A stretch of 64,000 nucleotides of DNA from Hyphomonas sediminis (GCF_019679475.1 NZ_JAIEZP010000001.1:2418001-2482000); one strand, 5' to 3'. Shown: positions 7,979 through 16,104, counted from the stretch's first letter. The notes: generated by a model not told the origin, from the sequence alone. Numbers and translations are program-made.

Positions 7979-8208
7979 GGCGCGCCCCCAATCTGGGAGA
8001 GGGCAAAGCGTACGCGGTCTTCCGGAGACGCTCCTACCAGGCCAAGCTCATCGTCATCCACCAGCGCCACCATCTGCAGGCTGATCGCCCTGAAAGAAGC
8101 ACGCATGCTCATTGGAAAGCGCGGATCATGCCGAAGCTCGAACAGGAGACCAATCGGCGGACCAAGCCATTCACGAATGCCGAAGTGGCCGGGAGGGTAT
8201 TTATTCAT
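7975..8208 (-). CDS. Small hypothetical protein of the island replication operon
   Basis: A 77-residue protein starting at ATG 8208, preceded by the strong GGAGGAGGGG box. Its stop overlaps the start of the DUF3987-type gene (7975-7978). The sequence begins MNKYPPGHFGIREW and includes a central LFELRHDPRFPMSMRASFRAISLQM and an acidic VDDDELG segment. No family recognised. Coupling implies a role with the P-loop protein. Confidence 0.65.
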   Translation of the reverse strand: MNKYPPGHFGIREWLGPPIGLLFELRHDPRFPMSMRASFRAISLQMVALVDDDELGLVGASPEDRVRFALSQIGGAP

Positions 8209-8402
8209 ATCCCCTCCTCCACACTCAGTCCTGCCAGTTCTGCGTAGAGCCGCGCCACAGAGGGTGTGACATTGCAGAGGCGTTGCACATGTAACACAGC
8301 GATTGGCCGGGCCCTGCGGTGAGCCGCGTCGGCCCATGCGAATAACGGAAGCGCCGTGCTAGCTTGATTGTCGTGGAGTTTTCTGTATCTTTTCCGTGTC
8401 AT
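8205..8402 (-). CDS. Small hypothetical protein, first gene of the island replication operon
   Basis: A 65-residue, Arg/Ala-rich protein. It begins MTRKRYRKLHDNQ and ends in a helix SVARLYAELAGLSVEE. This C-terminal pattern occurs in small phage and island proteins upstream of helicase-like genes (from memory, not searched). The stop codon overlaps the next ATG at 8205-8208. The start at 8402 has a weak GAGAG box. Function unknown. Confidence 0.6.
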   Translation of the reverse strand: MTRKRYRKLHDNQASTALPLFAWADAAHRRARPIAVLHVQRLCNVTPSVARLYAELAGLSVEEGI

Positions 8403-8452
8403 CTCTATCTCTCAAATGATTGGGATGGCGCGCCCGCAAAGACGCAATCGAG

Positions 8453-8481
8453 ACCCGCTCCGTGTTCAGACGTGAGCGGGT
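8453..8481 (-). terminator. Stem-loop between the AlpA gene and the four-gene operon
   Basis: An 8-bp perfect stem (ACCCGCTC at 8453-8460, GAGCGGGT at 8474-8481) with a 13-base loop lies between the stop of the AlpA-like gene (8490) and the start of the operon at 8402. There is no U-tract on the minus strand, so it is at best a weak or factor-assisted terminator. Confidence 0.35.
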
Positions 8482-8489
8482 TTCCACTT

Positions 8490-8690
8490 TCAGGGTTTCG
8501 TGTAGGTGATCCGGGCGTCTGGCTGGCTTGCTAGGTAATCTCGAAGCGACTCGTCCAGAACGACTGTGCGTGAGCCGATCTTTTTTGCCCGGATCTTGCC
8601 TTCGGCAATCAGCTCGTAAGTCTTGCTCGTTTTAAGACCCAGTATGTACGCGGCGTCGGGCACCGGGTGGGCGTAGCGGGGATGGCGCAT
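8490..8690 (-). CDS. AlpA/excisionase-type helix-turn-helix protein
   Basis: A 66-residue DNA-binding protein of the AlpA/MerR-like winged-helix class. The core VPDAAYILGLKTSKTYELIAEG is followed by KIRAKKIGSRTVVLDESL, the usual turn-wing layout of excisionases and element regulators. The start at 8690 is chosen because GGAG lies 6 bases upstream; an ATG at 8702 lacks a good box. Such proteins control integrase direction or expression of the element's early operon. It lies between the integrase and the replication operon, as in P4-like islands. Confidence 0.82.
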   Translation of the reverse strand: MRHPRYAHPVPDAAYILGLKTSKTYELIAEGKIRAKKIGSRTVVLDESLRDYLASQPDARITYTKP

Positions 8691-8806
8691 TGGTTTCTCC
8701 ATACGTGACCGCGCGGGATGAGGCGGCGACGGATGGACAATGATCAATTCGGGTGGGGTGGTGGTGGGGTTTCTCGCCTCGATTTTTGGTCCGAGAAACG
8801 ACCCAC

Positions 8807-9559
8807 CTAGAGATCTGGAATCAAACCGTCCACGAACTGCGCCGGATATGCTGCGTGCTTCCGGCACACTTCTTTCAGAACGCCTGACAAATCCTGCATA
8901 TCCCTTTTGCCAAAGGCCAAAGTCACCATGCGCTCGTAAAAGTCCATGAACGCGGTGGGTGCTTTATGGCGAGCATCGCTCGGAAAGTTGTTAGCAGTGG
9001 GGCTGTCTCCGAATGCGGCTTCGAATACAGTGGCGAGATACAAGCCACGCTCAACTCGAAGCTGCCTCAGTTCAGACCTCTTCCATGCACCCTTCTGCTT
9101 TTGGACATTCTTGGCGGCATTGCGAAGGAAGGTCGCTACCCAATCGAGTTCATTTACTGCTGCGTTGTACCTATCGATAAGCCCCGGATTGCCGATTATC
9201 ATTCCGTTTTCATCATACTGGTCGCTTTCATCACCCCACGCATAATGCCAGAGGTATGCATCGACCGGCCATTCGATCTCAAAGAGTTTCTGCCAAGTTG
9301 ACTGGGCGTCATTGGCTAGCTGTAGCAACTTTTTCTGAATGTCTGCATTCGACATTCGGTCGGGACTATCTGAGGGATTCGGTATTGAGATGCTGAGGGC
9401 GCGCCTTGTTGCCATCGCCAGCCATGCCAAGGATCGTCCTTCAGCAAGTTCCAGACGGAACCCGGCAAGCGCGTCTGACACGGCTTCCTCAGTCATCTGC
9501 GGAAGTTCCACTTCACCGGAAAGAAAGGAGGCGAACTCGTCCTTGTCAGCAAAGCTCAT
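8807..9559 (-). CDS. Hypothetical cytoplasmic protein downstream of the integrase
   Basis: A 250-residue soluble protein starting 25 bases after the integrase stop, so probably in one transcript. It is mostly helical. A Trp-rich middle (YLWHYAWGDESDQYDENGMI) is followed by basic helices and a segment KAPTAFMDFYERMVTLAFG. No catalytic motif or membrane helix is visible and I do not recognise the family. Confidence 0.65.
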   Translation of the reverse strand: MSFADKDEFASFLSGEVELPQMTEEAVSDALAGFRLELAEGRSLAWLAMATRRALSISIPNPSDSPDRMSNADIQKKLLQLANDAQSTWQKLFEIEWPVDAYLWHYAWGDESDQYDENGMIIGNPGLIDRYNAAVNELDWVATFLRNAAKNVQKQKGAWKRSELRQLRVERGLYLATVFEAAFGDSPTANNFPSDARHKAPTAFMDFYERMVTLAFGKRDMQDLSGVLKEVCRKHAAYPAQFVDGLIPDL

Positions 9560-9584
9560 GGCAGCACCTTTCGAGATTTAGCGC

Positions 9585-10793
9585 TCATGGTCGTTGGAGG
9601 CGTACGACATTGGTGGGGACACTTTGGTCACAGTAATCCGCCCACGCCTGCATAAGCGCCCGCCGCTTTTCCAGGGCATCACCGCGCCGGTAAGCCCGCT
9701 CAGTTTCGTCACCCACCTTATGGGCAAGCGCCATCTCGGCGACGTCGCGGGCAAAGTTCGTTGACTCTCCAGCCCAGTCCCGGAGCGTGCTCCGGAAGCC
9801 GTGAATGGTCCACTCGCCAGCGCCCATGCGGCCCATAAGGTTGCGGATTGCAGCCTCGGATACAAAGCCTTCGCCGCCCATCTTTGGGAAGACGAATATG
9901 TCATCATCGCTTTTAAGTTCATGGAGGGGCTCAAGGACGGCCATGGCGGCATCGCTCAGAGGCACGCGGTGCGCCTTGTTCGCTTTCATGCGCTCGCCGG
10001 GTATTGTCCAGACGCGGGCTTCCAGATCAATCTCAGACCATAGTGCGCCCCGCCCTTCCGTAGACCTGGTGCCGGTCAGGATAAGGAACTCCAGCGCCCG
10101 GGCGCTCAGGGCGTCGCGTCCGCGCAACTCCGCCATGAACCCCGGCAGCGCTTCAAAGGGCATGGCTGCATGATGCTGTACCGGCTTTTTCTGGTCAGGC
10201 AGGATTGCCTTCAGGTGGCCGCGCCAGCGCGCTGGATTCTCCCCCGTTCGCAGGCCCTTGGCCTTGGCTGCGTCCAGAATGCGTTCAATGCGCCCTCGCA
10301 CGCGGCGAGCGGTTTCCCGCTTGGTGGTCCAGATGGGCTGCAGCACTTCGAGAACGTGCGCCGTTTCTATGGCGTCAATCGGCTTATCCTTCAGCGGCTT
10401 GGCGTAGGCTTCCAGTGTGTTGCGCCATTGCTGTCGGTGCTTGGCATTGCGGAAGTCATCCAGATTGGAAGAAAGCCATTGCTCGGCAAACTCCCCGAAT
10501 GTGGTGGGCTCGCCCTCCTCCGCCTTTAGCGCCTCCACGGGATCTTTTGGCGGCAGCTCGGCAAGCGCAGACCTTCCCAGTTCCGCCCTGCGGCGTGCCT
10601 CGGCGAGCGTGACGGCTGGGTAAGGCCCCAAACCAATCTCAGGGCGTTTGCCCTGCCAGCGATACCGGAACAACCAGGACCTGCCGCCCTTGCCGGAGAC
10701 CTGAAGGTAAAGTCCGCCACCATCCGCCAGCATCTGCTTTCCCTTGGCAGCATCGATCTTCTTTGTTGTGAGCTTGTCGATGGTTCGCGCCAT
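9585..10793 (-). CDS. Tyrosine site-specific integrase, P4 type
   Basis: A 402-residue integrase. The N-terminal arm-binding domain shows the DUF4102 pattern (ADGGGLYLQVSGKGGRSWLFRY at about residues 23-45). The core-binding domain spans about 95-190. The catalytic domain has Arg in LTGTRSTE (about residue 243), HGFRSTLRDW (about 333-342), LAHK and the Tyr in ERAYRRGD (about 373). It excises and integrates the island at the tRNA-Ser 3' end; its start lies 170 bp inside attR. A GGAAGG box precedes the ATG. All residues required for activity appear present. Confidence 0.95.
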   Translation of the reverse strand: MARTIDKLTTKKIDAAKGKQMLADGGGLYLQVSGKGGRSWLFRYRWQGKRPEIGLGPYPAVTLAEARRRAELGRSALAELPPKDPVEALKAEEGEPTTFGEFAEQWLSSNLDDFRNAKHRQQWRNTLEAYAKPLKDKPIDAIETAHVLEVLQPIWTTKRETARRVRGRIERILDAAKAKGLRTGENPARWRGHLKAILPDQKKPVQHHAAMPFEALPGFMAELRGRDALSARALEFLILTGTRSTEGRGALWSEIDLEARVWTIPGERMKANKAHRVPLSDAAMAVLEPLHELKSDDDIFVFPKMGGEGFVSEAAIRNLMGRMGAGEWTIHGFRSTLRDWAGESTNFARDVAEMALAHKVGDETERAYRRGDALEKRRALMQAWADYCDQSVPTNVVRLQRP

Positions 10794-10821
10794 GCTGATG
10801 CCTTCCGCTATGGCGAATGGC

Positions 10822-10842
10822 TACCCATCCACCTACCCATCC
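10822..10842 (+). repeat. Paired TACCCATCC repeats near attR (putative integrase arm sites)
   Basis: TACCCATCC occurs at 10822-10830 and 10834-10842, the same sequence and 12-bp spacing as the pair at 1281-1301. A degenerate inverted copy (GGTATGGGTGG) follows at about 10853-10863. They sit between the integrase start and attR, where integrase arm sites would also let the enzyme repress its own gene. Confidence 0.6.
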
Positions 10843-10962
10843 TGTATACGCGGGTATGGGTGGTTTGTCGTGGAAAATGGTGGAAGGATTGCATCTAATT
10901 CACTGAATAAACAGTGGGTATTGCGGTTGGACATGGTAGGCTGCGGAAACACGTATTGCGGA

Positions 10963-10976
10963 CTCCTCCTCCGCCA
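10963..10976 (+). other. attR core: copy of the tRNA-Ser 3' end
   Basis: CTCCTCCTCCGCCA matches the tRNA 3' end at 1212-1225 exactly. Bases either side differ (GA before and GCTC after, against CC before and CATA after), which defines the 14-bp core. No second tRNA structure is present here. Confidence 0.85.
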
Positions 10977-11275
10977 GCTCGCGCCTATTGCCCTCTGTAA
11001 CGCATTATAGTCGCCGATCACCGCATTCCGCCGGGCGGGATAGCAAGCCGCAGTTTCTACGCTACACGCCTGACAAATATTGGGAATCAGGCTGCTCGCT
11101 TCTGCCCCCTTGGCGGCCGTTGATCGTCATGAATGGTGTCCCTTGAAGCAGGCGCTTGGGACGCTGAACCTGCCTCAGATTTTGGGAAATTGTGACGGAC
11201 GAGCGTAATCATCTCGACCCGTCGGTGTAGAACTGCTCGAAAATCCGTTCAGATTCGCGCCAGGAAATAGACTAG
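10977..11275. other. Non-coding stretch right of the island
   Basis: About 300 bases between attR and the amidase start. There are no convincing reading frames, tRNA or terminator. It presumably holds the amidase promoter; an AGGAA box precedes the amidase ATG. Confidence 0.5.
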
Positions 11276-12481
11276 ATGCCTAACCCTCCAACAGATCAGT
11301 CCGGCGGACTGGTCGAACAGCTTGACCTCGCCCCCGTACGGAACGGCCCACTGAATGGGCTTAGCTTCACCGTGAAGGACAACATCGACCTTGCGGGATA
11401 TAAGACTTCCTATGGAAGCCCTGCTTGGCGGGATGCTCATCCCACACCTGTTCACAACGCCCTTTGTGTTGATCAACTGCTTGGAGCTGGTGCGCGGTGC
11501 GTCGGCAAGGTCGTGGCGGATGAGTTCACGTATAGCCTCGACGGAGAGAGCTTCTATTTTGGCACGCCGCGCAACGCGAAAGCGCCAGATCGCGTCCCCG
11601 GCGGCTCGTCCAGCGGCTCGGCTGCTTCCGTCGCCAATGGTCTTGCGGATTTCTCTCTTTGCACGGACGCGGGAGGTTCGGTCCGTGTCCCGGCAAGCCT
11701 TTGCGGTCTTTGGGGGATGCGTCCCTCCCTTCATCGGATTTCCGAAGCCGGCGTTTTGCCGTTCCAGCCCAGCGTCAGCACCGTAGGCCTGCTGGCGGAT
11801 CGGTTCGACGTGCTCGATGCAGCGATGCGTGTCTTGCTGAACGCACCCACTTCGCCGATGTCCGCTCCACGGCGTATTCTCGTCTTGCAGGAAGCGTTGG
11901 AGATCGCGGATGCCGCCGTTCGCGACGAAGTTGGCGGCGCATTGGATCGAATAACAGAACATACCGGCATCGTGGTTGAGCCGGTAAGATTTTCCGAGAT
12001 CGCCGGGGAAGCGTGCGAGCTGAAGGTCTGCAACCTGAATGGATTGCGCGATCTGCAGACCGCGGAATTCCAGAGCACGGTGGGCAACTGGATCGAAGCC
12101 TGCAAGCCCGAACTCGGCTTCACGTTCTCGATGGCCTACGGAAATGTCCAGAGGTTCGACCGCATAGCGGCGCTAGACAACATGGCGAGGTGTGAAAGCC
12201 TCTTCAGGCAGATCAACGCCTTCTTCACCCCGGAAACGGTGATCTGCTTCCCAACGACGCCGAAAATCGCTCCCCGGAAAGGGTCCCTGAACACGCTCGA
12301 AGCGGTGATGGACTTCTATGATCCGACGATGACCATCACCGCGTTTTCCGGTGTGGCGCGCTTGCCGGAAGTCTCTGCCCCGGTGATGACAGTGGATGAT
12401 TGTCCGGTCGGCCTATCCATCGTCGCGGGTCACTACCAGGACGAGTTTCTATTGAGCGCAGTAAAGCGAATGATCAGTTGA
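11276..12481 (+). CDS. Amidase signature family hydrolase
   Basis: A 401-residue enzyme hydrolysing carboxamide (C-N) bonds; the natural substrate is unknown. The Ser-cisSer-Lys triad is visible: Lys in FTVKDN (about residue 34), the cis-Ser in PGGSSSGSAAS (about 110-115), and the nucleophile Ser in TDAGGSVRVPAS (about 135). The length is typical of the shorter, stand-alone amidases (about 400) rather than GatA (about 480), and no gatB/gatC lie nearby. It converges on the Old Yellow Enzyme gene, with 103 bases between their stops, and is the first chromosomal gene right of the island. Confidence 0.88.
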   Translation: MPNPPTDQSGGLVEQLDLAPVRNGPLNGLSFTVKDNIDLAGYKTSYGSPAWRDAHPTPVHNALCVDQLLGAGARCVGKVVADEFTYSLDGESFYFGTPRNAKAPDRVPGGSSSGSAASVANGLADFSLCTDAGGSVRVPASLCGLWGMRPSLHRISEAGVLPFQPSVSTVGLLADRFDVLDAAMRVLLNAPTSPMSAPRRILVLQEALEIADAAVRDEVGGALDRITEHTGIVVEPVRFSEIAGEACELKVCNLNGLRDLQTAEFQSTVGNWIEACKPELGFTFSMAYGNVQRFDRIAALDNMARCESLFRQINAFFTPETVICFPTTPKIAPRKGSLNTLEAVMDFYDPTMTITAFSGVARLPEVSAPVMTVDDCPVGLSIVAGHYQDEFLLSAVKRMIS

Positions 12482-12584
12482 TCTATCATGGAAATCCTGT
12501 GCGTCGCATTCAAATCGGCGGCGCTGATTTCCCGAGGAAACTCGGCCGCAAACGCCGGCGCAGAAGTCTGAATTTCGCCCGCGC

Positions 12585-13823
12585 CTATTGTTCTGTCCGG
12601 CGCGATACCATCCAGCTGCGATAGGCCTTGGCCTGACTGCGTGCGCCAATCTGCGAGGAAATCAGCGCCCAAAGAGGCGACACGTTCCGGTTCGTGGACC
12701 GGTCTCGGCTTAGGCGTGTGAGTTGGTATTTAACGGCGGCCATATGCGCCGATGATGCCAGCGCTTTGTTTTTCCAGGTAATCGGCTTGAGAGCGGGCGC
12801 GTTCTTCGCGCCTGCTTGCCATTTTATGGGCAGATCCGGCTCGATCGCCAGGGCTGTTGCAATACCTGCAATGGCAATGCCGCTGTCCAATACTTGCTGC
12901 GCCACTTCGGGGCGCCGGATGCCCCCGGTAACCATAAGCGGCATCGGCGCGACCTTCGCTATGTCCTTCGCAAACTCAAGGAAATATGCCTCCCGGGCCA
13001 GCGTCCGCTCATCACGCGAGCTTCCCATCATTGCGGGCGCCTCGTAACTGCCTCCTGAAAGTTCAACCAGATCAACACCGAGCGACCCAAGCATTCCGAC
13101 AACTTGCTGCGCATCTTCCGGAGAGAAGCCACCTCTCTGGAAGTCAGCTGAGTTGAGCTTCACTGAAACGCAAAATCCTGATGAGACCGCCGCCCGAACT
13201 CGCTCGACTATCTGAACGAGAAGCCGCGCGCGATTCTCAAGGCTCCCGCCCCATTTATCCTGTCGCATATTGGACAAGGTAGAGAGAAACTGGCTCACAA
13301 GATACCCATGTGCTGCGTGGATCTGGACGCCGTCAAACCCCGCCTGCTCTGCCAGCTCTGCTGTGCGGACAAACCGGCGGATGACATCTTCAATGTCTGC
13401 CTCTGTCATTTCTCTCGGAATGGGGAACTGGCTCGACAGCGCGCCAAGATCGAGCGCAATCGCTGACGGCGCAAGCGTCTCCTGCCCCAAGGCTCCAGGC
13501 ATCTGCCGACCCGGATGATTTATCTGCATCCAGACCTGCGCCCCACCAGACTTGGAGACCACCGCCCACTTTCTGAAGCGTTCGATAAAACGGTCATCCT
13601 CCAGCACAGCGCCGCCAGGACCGGTCATTGCGTGGGCGTCTACCATTACATTGCCTGTGATGATGAGCCCGGCCCCGCCAGATGCCCAGGCCTCATAAAG
13701 ACGGAATAGTTCAGCAGACGGCGCATGGTCCGTGTCCGCCATGTTCTCTTCCATTGCCGCCTTCCCAATACGGTTTGGAATCGTGGCCCCCGAGCGCAAC
13801 ACCAGCGGAGAAAACAAAGACAT
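12585..13823 (-). CDS. NADH:flavin oxidoreductase (Old Yellow Enzyme family)
   Basis: A 412-residue FMN-dependent TIM-barrel oxidoreductase. The ATG at 13823 has GGAG 7 bases upstream and is preferred to a TTG at 13844. Family features: N-terminal LFSPLVLRSGATIPNRI, active-site region QINHPGRQ, GFDGVQIHAAHGYLVSQFLS (substrate-binding His pair), the WGGSLENRAR phosphate region, and C-terminal MVTGGIRRP. OYE enzymes reduce activated C=C bonds. It is divergent from a MerR gene and shares a dyad operator, suggesting control by that regulator, probably by electrophilic or oxidative stress. It lies beside the lipid-synthase cluster, but a metabolic link is speculative. Confidence 0.9.
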   Translation of the reverse strand: MSLFSPLVLRSGATIPNRIGKAAMEENMADTDHAPSAELFRLYEAWASGGAGLIITGNVMVDAHAMTGPGGAVLEDDRFIERFRKWAVVSKSGGAQVWMQINHPGRQMPGALGQETLAPSAIALDLGALSSQFPIPREMTEADIEDVIRRFVRTAELAEQAGFDGVQIHAAHGYLVSQFLSTLSNMRQDKWGGSLENRARLLVQIVERVRAAVSSGFCVSVKLNSADFQRGGFSPEDAQQVVGMLGSLGVDLVELSGGSYEAPAMMGSSRDERTLAREAYFLEFAKDIAKVAPMPLMVTGGIRRPEVAQQVLDSGIAIAGIATALAIEPDLPIKWQAGAKNAPALKPITWKNKALASSAHMAAVKYQLTRLSRDRSTNRNVSPLWALISSQIGARSQAKAYRSWMVSRRTEQ

Positions 13824-13858
13824 CCTGAAGCTCCGATTGCTCAATTTCTCAAAGTCTA

Positions 13859-13880
13859 ACCTTTAAGCTAAGTTGAGGGT
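13859..13880. promoter_or_regulatory. MerR-type dyad operator in the divergent promoter
   Basis: A 22-bp imperfect dyad with half sites ACCTTTAAGCT and AAGTTGAGGGT (7 of 11 positions symmetric) lies 36 bases upstream of the oxidoreductase start and 28 bases upstream of the MerR start. The ACCTT...GGGT form is typical of MerR family operators, which sit in an over-long 19-20 bp spacer. Which of the two genes it drives cannot be decided from sequence. Confidence 0.55.
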
Positions 13881-13907
13881 CAAGCGCATTCATATGTGGA
13901 GGATCAG

Positions 13908-14420
13908 ATGCAGATCGGTGAACTCGCCAAGCGCAGCGGCATCACTCATTCCCGCATCCGCTTCTATGAAAGCATCGGCCTTCTGAAATCCGTTTCACGG
14001 CGCTCGAATGGCTACAGGAGTTACCCTCCCGAAGCGCTTTTGTTGCTAGACTTGATCGCCAGCGCTCAGAAAGCCGGCTTCAGTCTCGATGAGATAAAGT
14101 CGCTTATCCCTCCCGATCTTCAGAATTGGGAACATGATGCCCTGATTGGCGCCCTCAAAAGAAAGATTTCCGAGATTGAGGCGCTTCAGGCGCGCCTGGC
14201 TCGCAGTAAATTTCATCTGATGGGGCTCATTCGGGAAATCGAAGCAAAGTCAGAAGGGCTCGACTGCTCGGAGAACGCGTCGCGCCTGATTGCGCGAATG
14301 CAGGGCGACAAGCGCAGCCAGCAAGATTTGGCGCCCAAAGCAGACATGGTTACCAAAAGGAAAAGGCCCCGCCTTCAATTGAGGCAACCAGCGTCCGCCG
14401 CCACCAAAAAATTCCCATAA
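13908..14420 (+). CDS. MerR-family transcriptional regulator
   Basis: A 170-residue regulator. The ATG at 13908 has a GGAGG box about 5 bases upstream; an in-frame GTG at 13896 is less likely. The winged-helix DNA-binding domain is plain: IGELAKRSGITHSRIRFYESIGLL, then RRSNGYRSYP and the second helix LDLIASAQKAGFSLDEIKSLI. The dimerisation helix spans about residues 80-125. The effector region contains a single Cys (LDCSENASR), so metal binding by a Cys pair is not supported. The last 40 residues are basic and low-complexity. It probably controls the divergent oxidoreductase; it is also 140 bp upstream of the lipid-synthase operon. Confidence 0.9.
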   Translation: MQIGELAKRSGITHSRIRFYESIGLLKSVSRRSNGYRSYPPEALLLLDLIASAQKAGFSLDEIKSLIPPDLQNWEHDALIGALKRKISEIEALQARLARSKFHLMGLIREIEAKSEGLDCSENASRLIARMQGDKRSQQDLAPKADMVTKRKRPRLQLRQPASAATKKFP

Positions 14421-14455
14421 TGGTAGAATTCTCGAGTCAGATACAAGAAACGCAT

Positions 14456-14534
14456 CCGGTAACTTTAGTTTCCGGTTGAGTCCCTCCGCCCATCGCCTCT
14501 AAGACTATTCGCGGGCAGAGGATCGATTCCTCTG
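14456..14534 (+). promoter_or_regulatory. Two dyads in the leader of the lipid-synthase operon
   Basis: Between the MerR gene and the PfaD-type start are two inverted repeats. CCGGTAAC and GTTTCCGG (14456-14475) are separated by TTTA and pair with one mismatch. CAGAGGATCGATTCCTCTG (14516-14534) has perfect 7-base arms and lies 27 bases before the GTG start. Either could be an operator for the cluster; no known consensus is matched. Confidence 0.45.
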
Positions 14535-14560
14535 AATTTCGGCCAGAAGGGCGGGAACTT

Positions 14561-16099
14561 GTGACAGAACTGCTACGGAAAGCCGTTGAGGCGCCGCGCG
14601 AGCGCGCCTGGATTTCCATCAGCTCAACCGGCGTTCCGGAAGTCGTCTCTGTCGGTACGGAGACACAAGGTAAATCCGCAACAGCGACTTTGCCGCCCGT
14701 CTATCCAGAGTGGCTGGGTGACCGTTCTTTCGCCGCCGATCACGGCGCTCGTTTCTGCTATGTTGCAGGCGAAATGGCACGCGGCATTGCCACGCCGAAA
14801 ATGGTCATTGAAGCAGCGCGCGCAGGCTGCGTCGGCTTCTACGGAAGCGCTGGTCTTGCAATCCCTGAAATCAAATCCGGCGTCGAAGAAATCAAATCGG
14901 CTCTGGGTGATCAGGCGAAGAACTGGGGGGCCAACCTCATCCACTCTCCGCAGGAGCCCGGTCAGGAAAAGGCGGTTATTGACCTCTTCCTTGGTCACAA
15001 GGTTTCCCGGGTTTCGGTTTCTGCCTTCATGCGCCTGACGGCTGAAGTGGTGCGCTATACCGCGCTGGGCCTTTCCCGTTCCGTCGATGGCGCCATCCTG
15101 CGGTCCAACCACGTATTCGCCAAAGTTTCGCGCGCAGAAGTGGCGGAAGCGTTCATGGCGCCCGCGCCGGAGAAAATCCTGAAGGCCCTCGTCGCGGAGG
15201 GCGCCATCTCTGCCGAGCAGGCTGATCTTGCGGTGAAGGTGCCGGTGGCCGCAGATATCACGGCAGAAGCAGACTCCGGGGGCCATACGGACAACCGCCC
15301 GGCATTCACGCTCTTCAGCTCCCTTGCCGCCGCGCGCGCGCGCGTTTCCCTGCGCCACAGCATTCCCGAAAGCAGCATTCGCATCGGTTTGGCCGGCGGG
15401 ATCGCGACACCGCAATCTGTCGCTGCCGCCTTTCAGATGGGCGCCGCCTATGTGCTGACCGGTTCCATCAATCAGAGCACTGTCGAATCTGGCCTTGCCC
15501 TGCCCGGTCGCAAGCTTCTGGCAAATGCTGGTCCGGCGGATGTAGCAATGGCTCCAGCTGCAGATATGTTCGAACAAGGCGTCCAGGTTCAGGTGCTGAA
15601 GCGCGGTACACTCTTCGCCATGCGCGGCAAGAAACTGCATGCCTTCTATCGCAGCGGCGCTTCTTATGAGACATTGCCGGTCGAGGACCGCAAATGGCTT
15701 GATGACGTTCTAGGCGAACCCTTTGAAGCAGCCTGGGATGCAACGCGCAGCTATATCCAGCGCGTAAATCCTGTAGAAGCGGCTCGCGCCGACAAGGATG
15801 GCAATAAGCGGCTCGCTTTGGTCGCGAGGCGCTACCTGTTCATGGGCGCCCAATGGGCACGCGAGGGCGCAGATGGCCGCGCCGCCGATTACCAGATCTG
15901 GTGCGGCCCCGCGATGGGGGCATTCAATGAATGGGTCGCCGGCAGTTTTCTGGAGCCCGTTGAGGCGCGCACCGTTCGCCAGATCGCACTGAACCTGATG
16001 GAAGGCGCTGCGCGGGTAACCAGAGCCGCACAGCTCAGATCCACTGGTATTGCCGTACCCGCAGAACTGTTTTCCTACCGCCCCGTGGCCTTTGAGTGA
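14561..16099 (+). CDS. pfaD: PfaD-type enoyl reductase of a polyunsaturated-lipid synthase
   Basis: A 512-residue flavin-dependent enoyl reductase of the PfaD/2-nitropropane dioxygenase type, which reduces the trans-2-enoyl-ACP made by the synthase. Recognisable features: GARFCYVAGEMARGIAT near residue 66, GANLIHSPQEPGQE (about 127), the FMN phosphate and substrate loop EADSGGHTDNRP (about 233-244), GLAGGIATPQSVAAAF (about 270), and the C-terminal YQIWCGPAMGAFNEW. Length is close to the usual 520-550. The GTG start has a modest GGGCGGGA box and no alternative ATG nearby. It is the first gene of a tightly packed operon; its stop overlaps a GTG of the next gene. Placing the reductase first matches the myxobacterial pfa1 order. 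Confidence 0.92.
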   Translation: MTELLRKAVEAPRERAWISISSTGVPEVVSVGTETQGKSATATLPPVYPEWLGDRSFAADHGARFCYVAGEMARGIATPKMVIEAARAGCVGFYGSAGLAIPEIKSGVEEIKSALGDQAKNWGANLIHSPQEPGQEKAVIDLFLGHKVSRVSVSAFMRLTAEVVRYTALGLSRSVDGAILRSNHVFAKVSRAEVAEAFMAPAPEKILKALVAEGAISAEQADLAVKVPVAADITAEADSGGHTDNRPAFTLFSSLAAARARVSLRHSIPESSIRIGLAGGIATPQSVAAAFQMGAAYVLTGSINQSTVESGLALPGRKLLANAGPADVAMAPAADMFEQGVQVQVLKRGTLFAMRGKKLHAFYRSGASYETLPVEDRKWLDDVLGEPFEAAWDATRSYIQRVNPVEAARADKDGNKRLALVARRYLFMGAQWAREGADGRAADYQIWCGPAMGAFNEWVAGSFLEPVEARTVRQIALNLMEGAARVTRAAQLRSTGIAVPAELFSYRPVAFE

Positions 16100-16104
16100 A
16101 GTTT

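Larger units (their letters stand above)
1226..10976. mobile_element. Integrated genomic island in tRNA-Ser(UGA)
   Basis: The block is bounded by a 14-bp direct repeat (1212-1225 and 10963-10976). It carries a tyrosine integrase adjacent to attR, an AlpA-type DNA-binding protein, a DUF3987/YfjI-type P-loop gene with an iteron-like repeat, and a series of small unknown genes. There are no phage structural, conjugation or transposase genes. It therefore looks like a small satellite-like or integrative island that would rely on a helper for transfer. GC content visibly drops in the 4150-6050 stretch. Genes run in several units: 1478 (+), 4044-2908 (-), 4150-5485 (+), 6046-5561 (-), 8402-6198 (-) and 10793-8490 (-). 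Confidence 0.85.

Noticed and set aside
14624..15640. 338-residue minus-strand frame
   Set aside because: Antisense to the PfaD-type gene, which has clear family motifs throughout.
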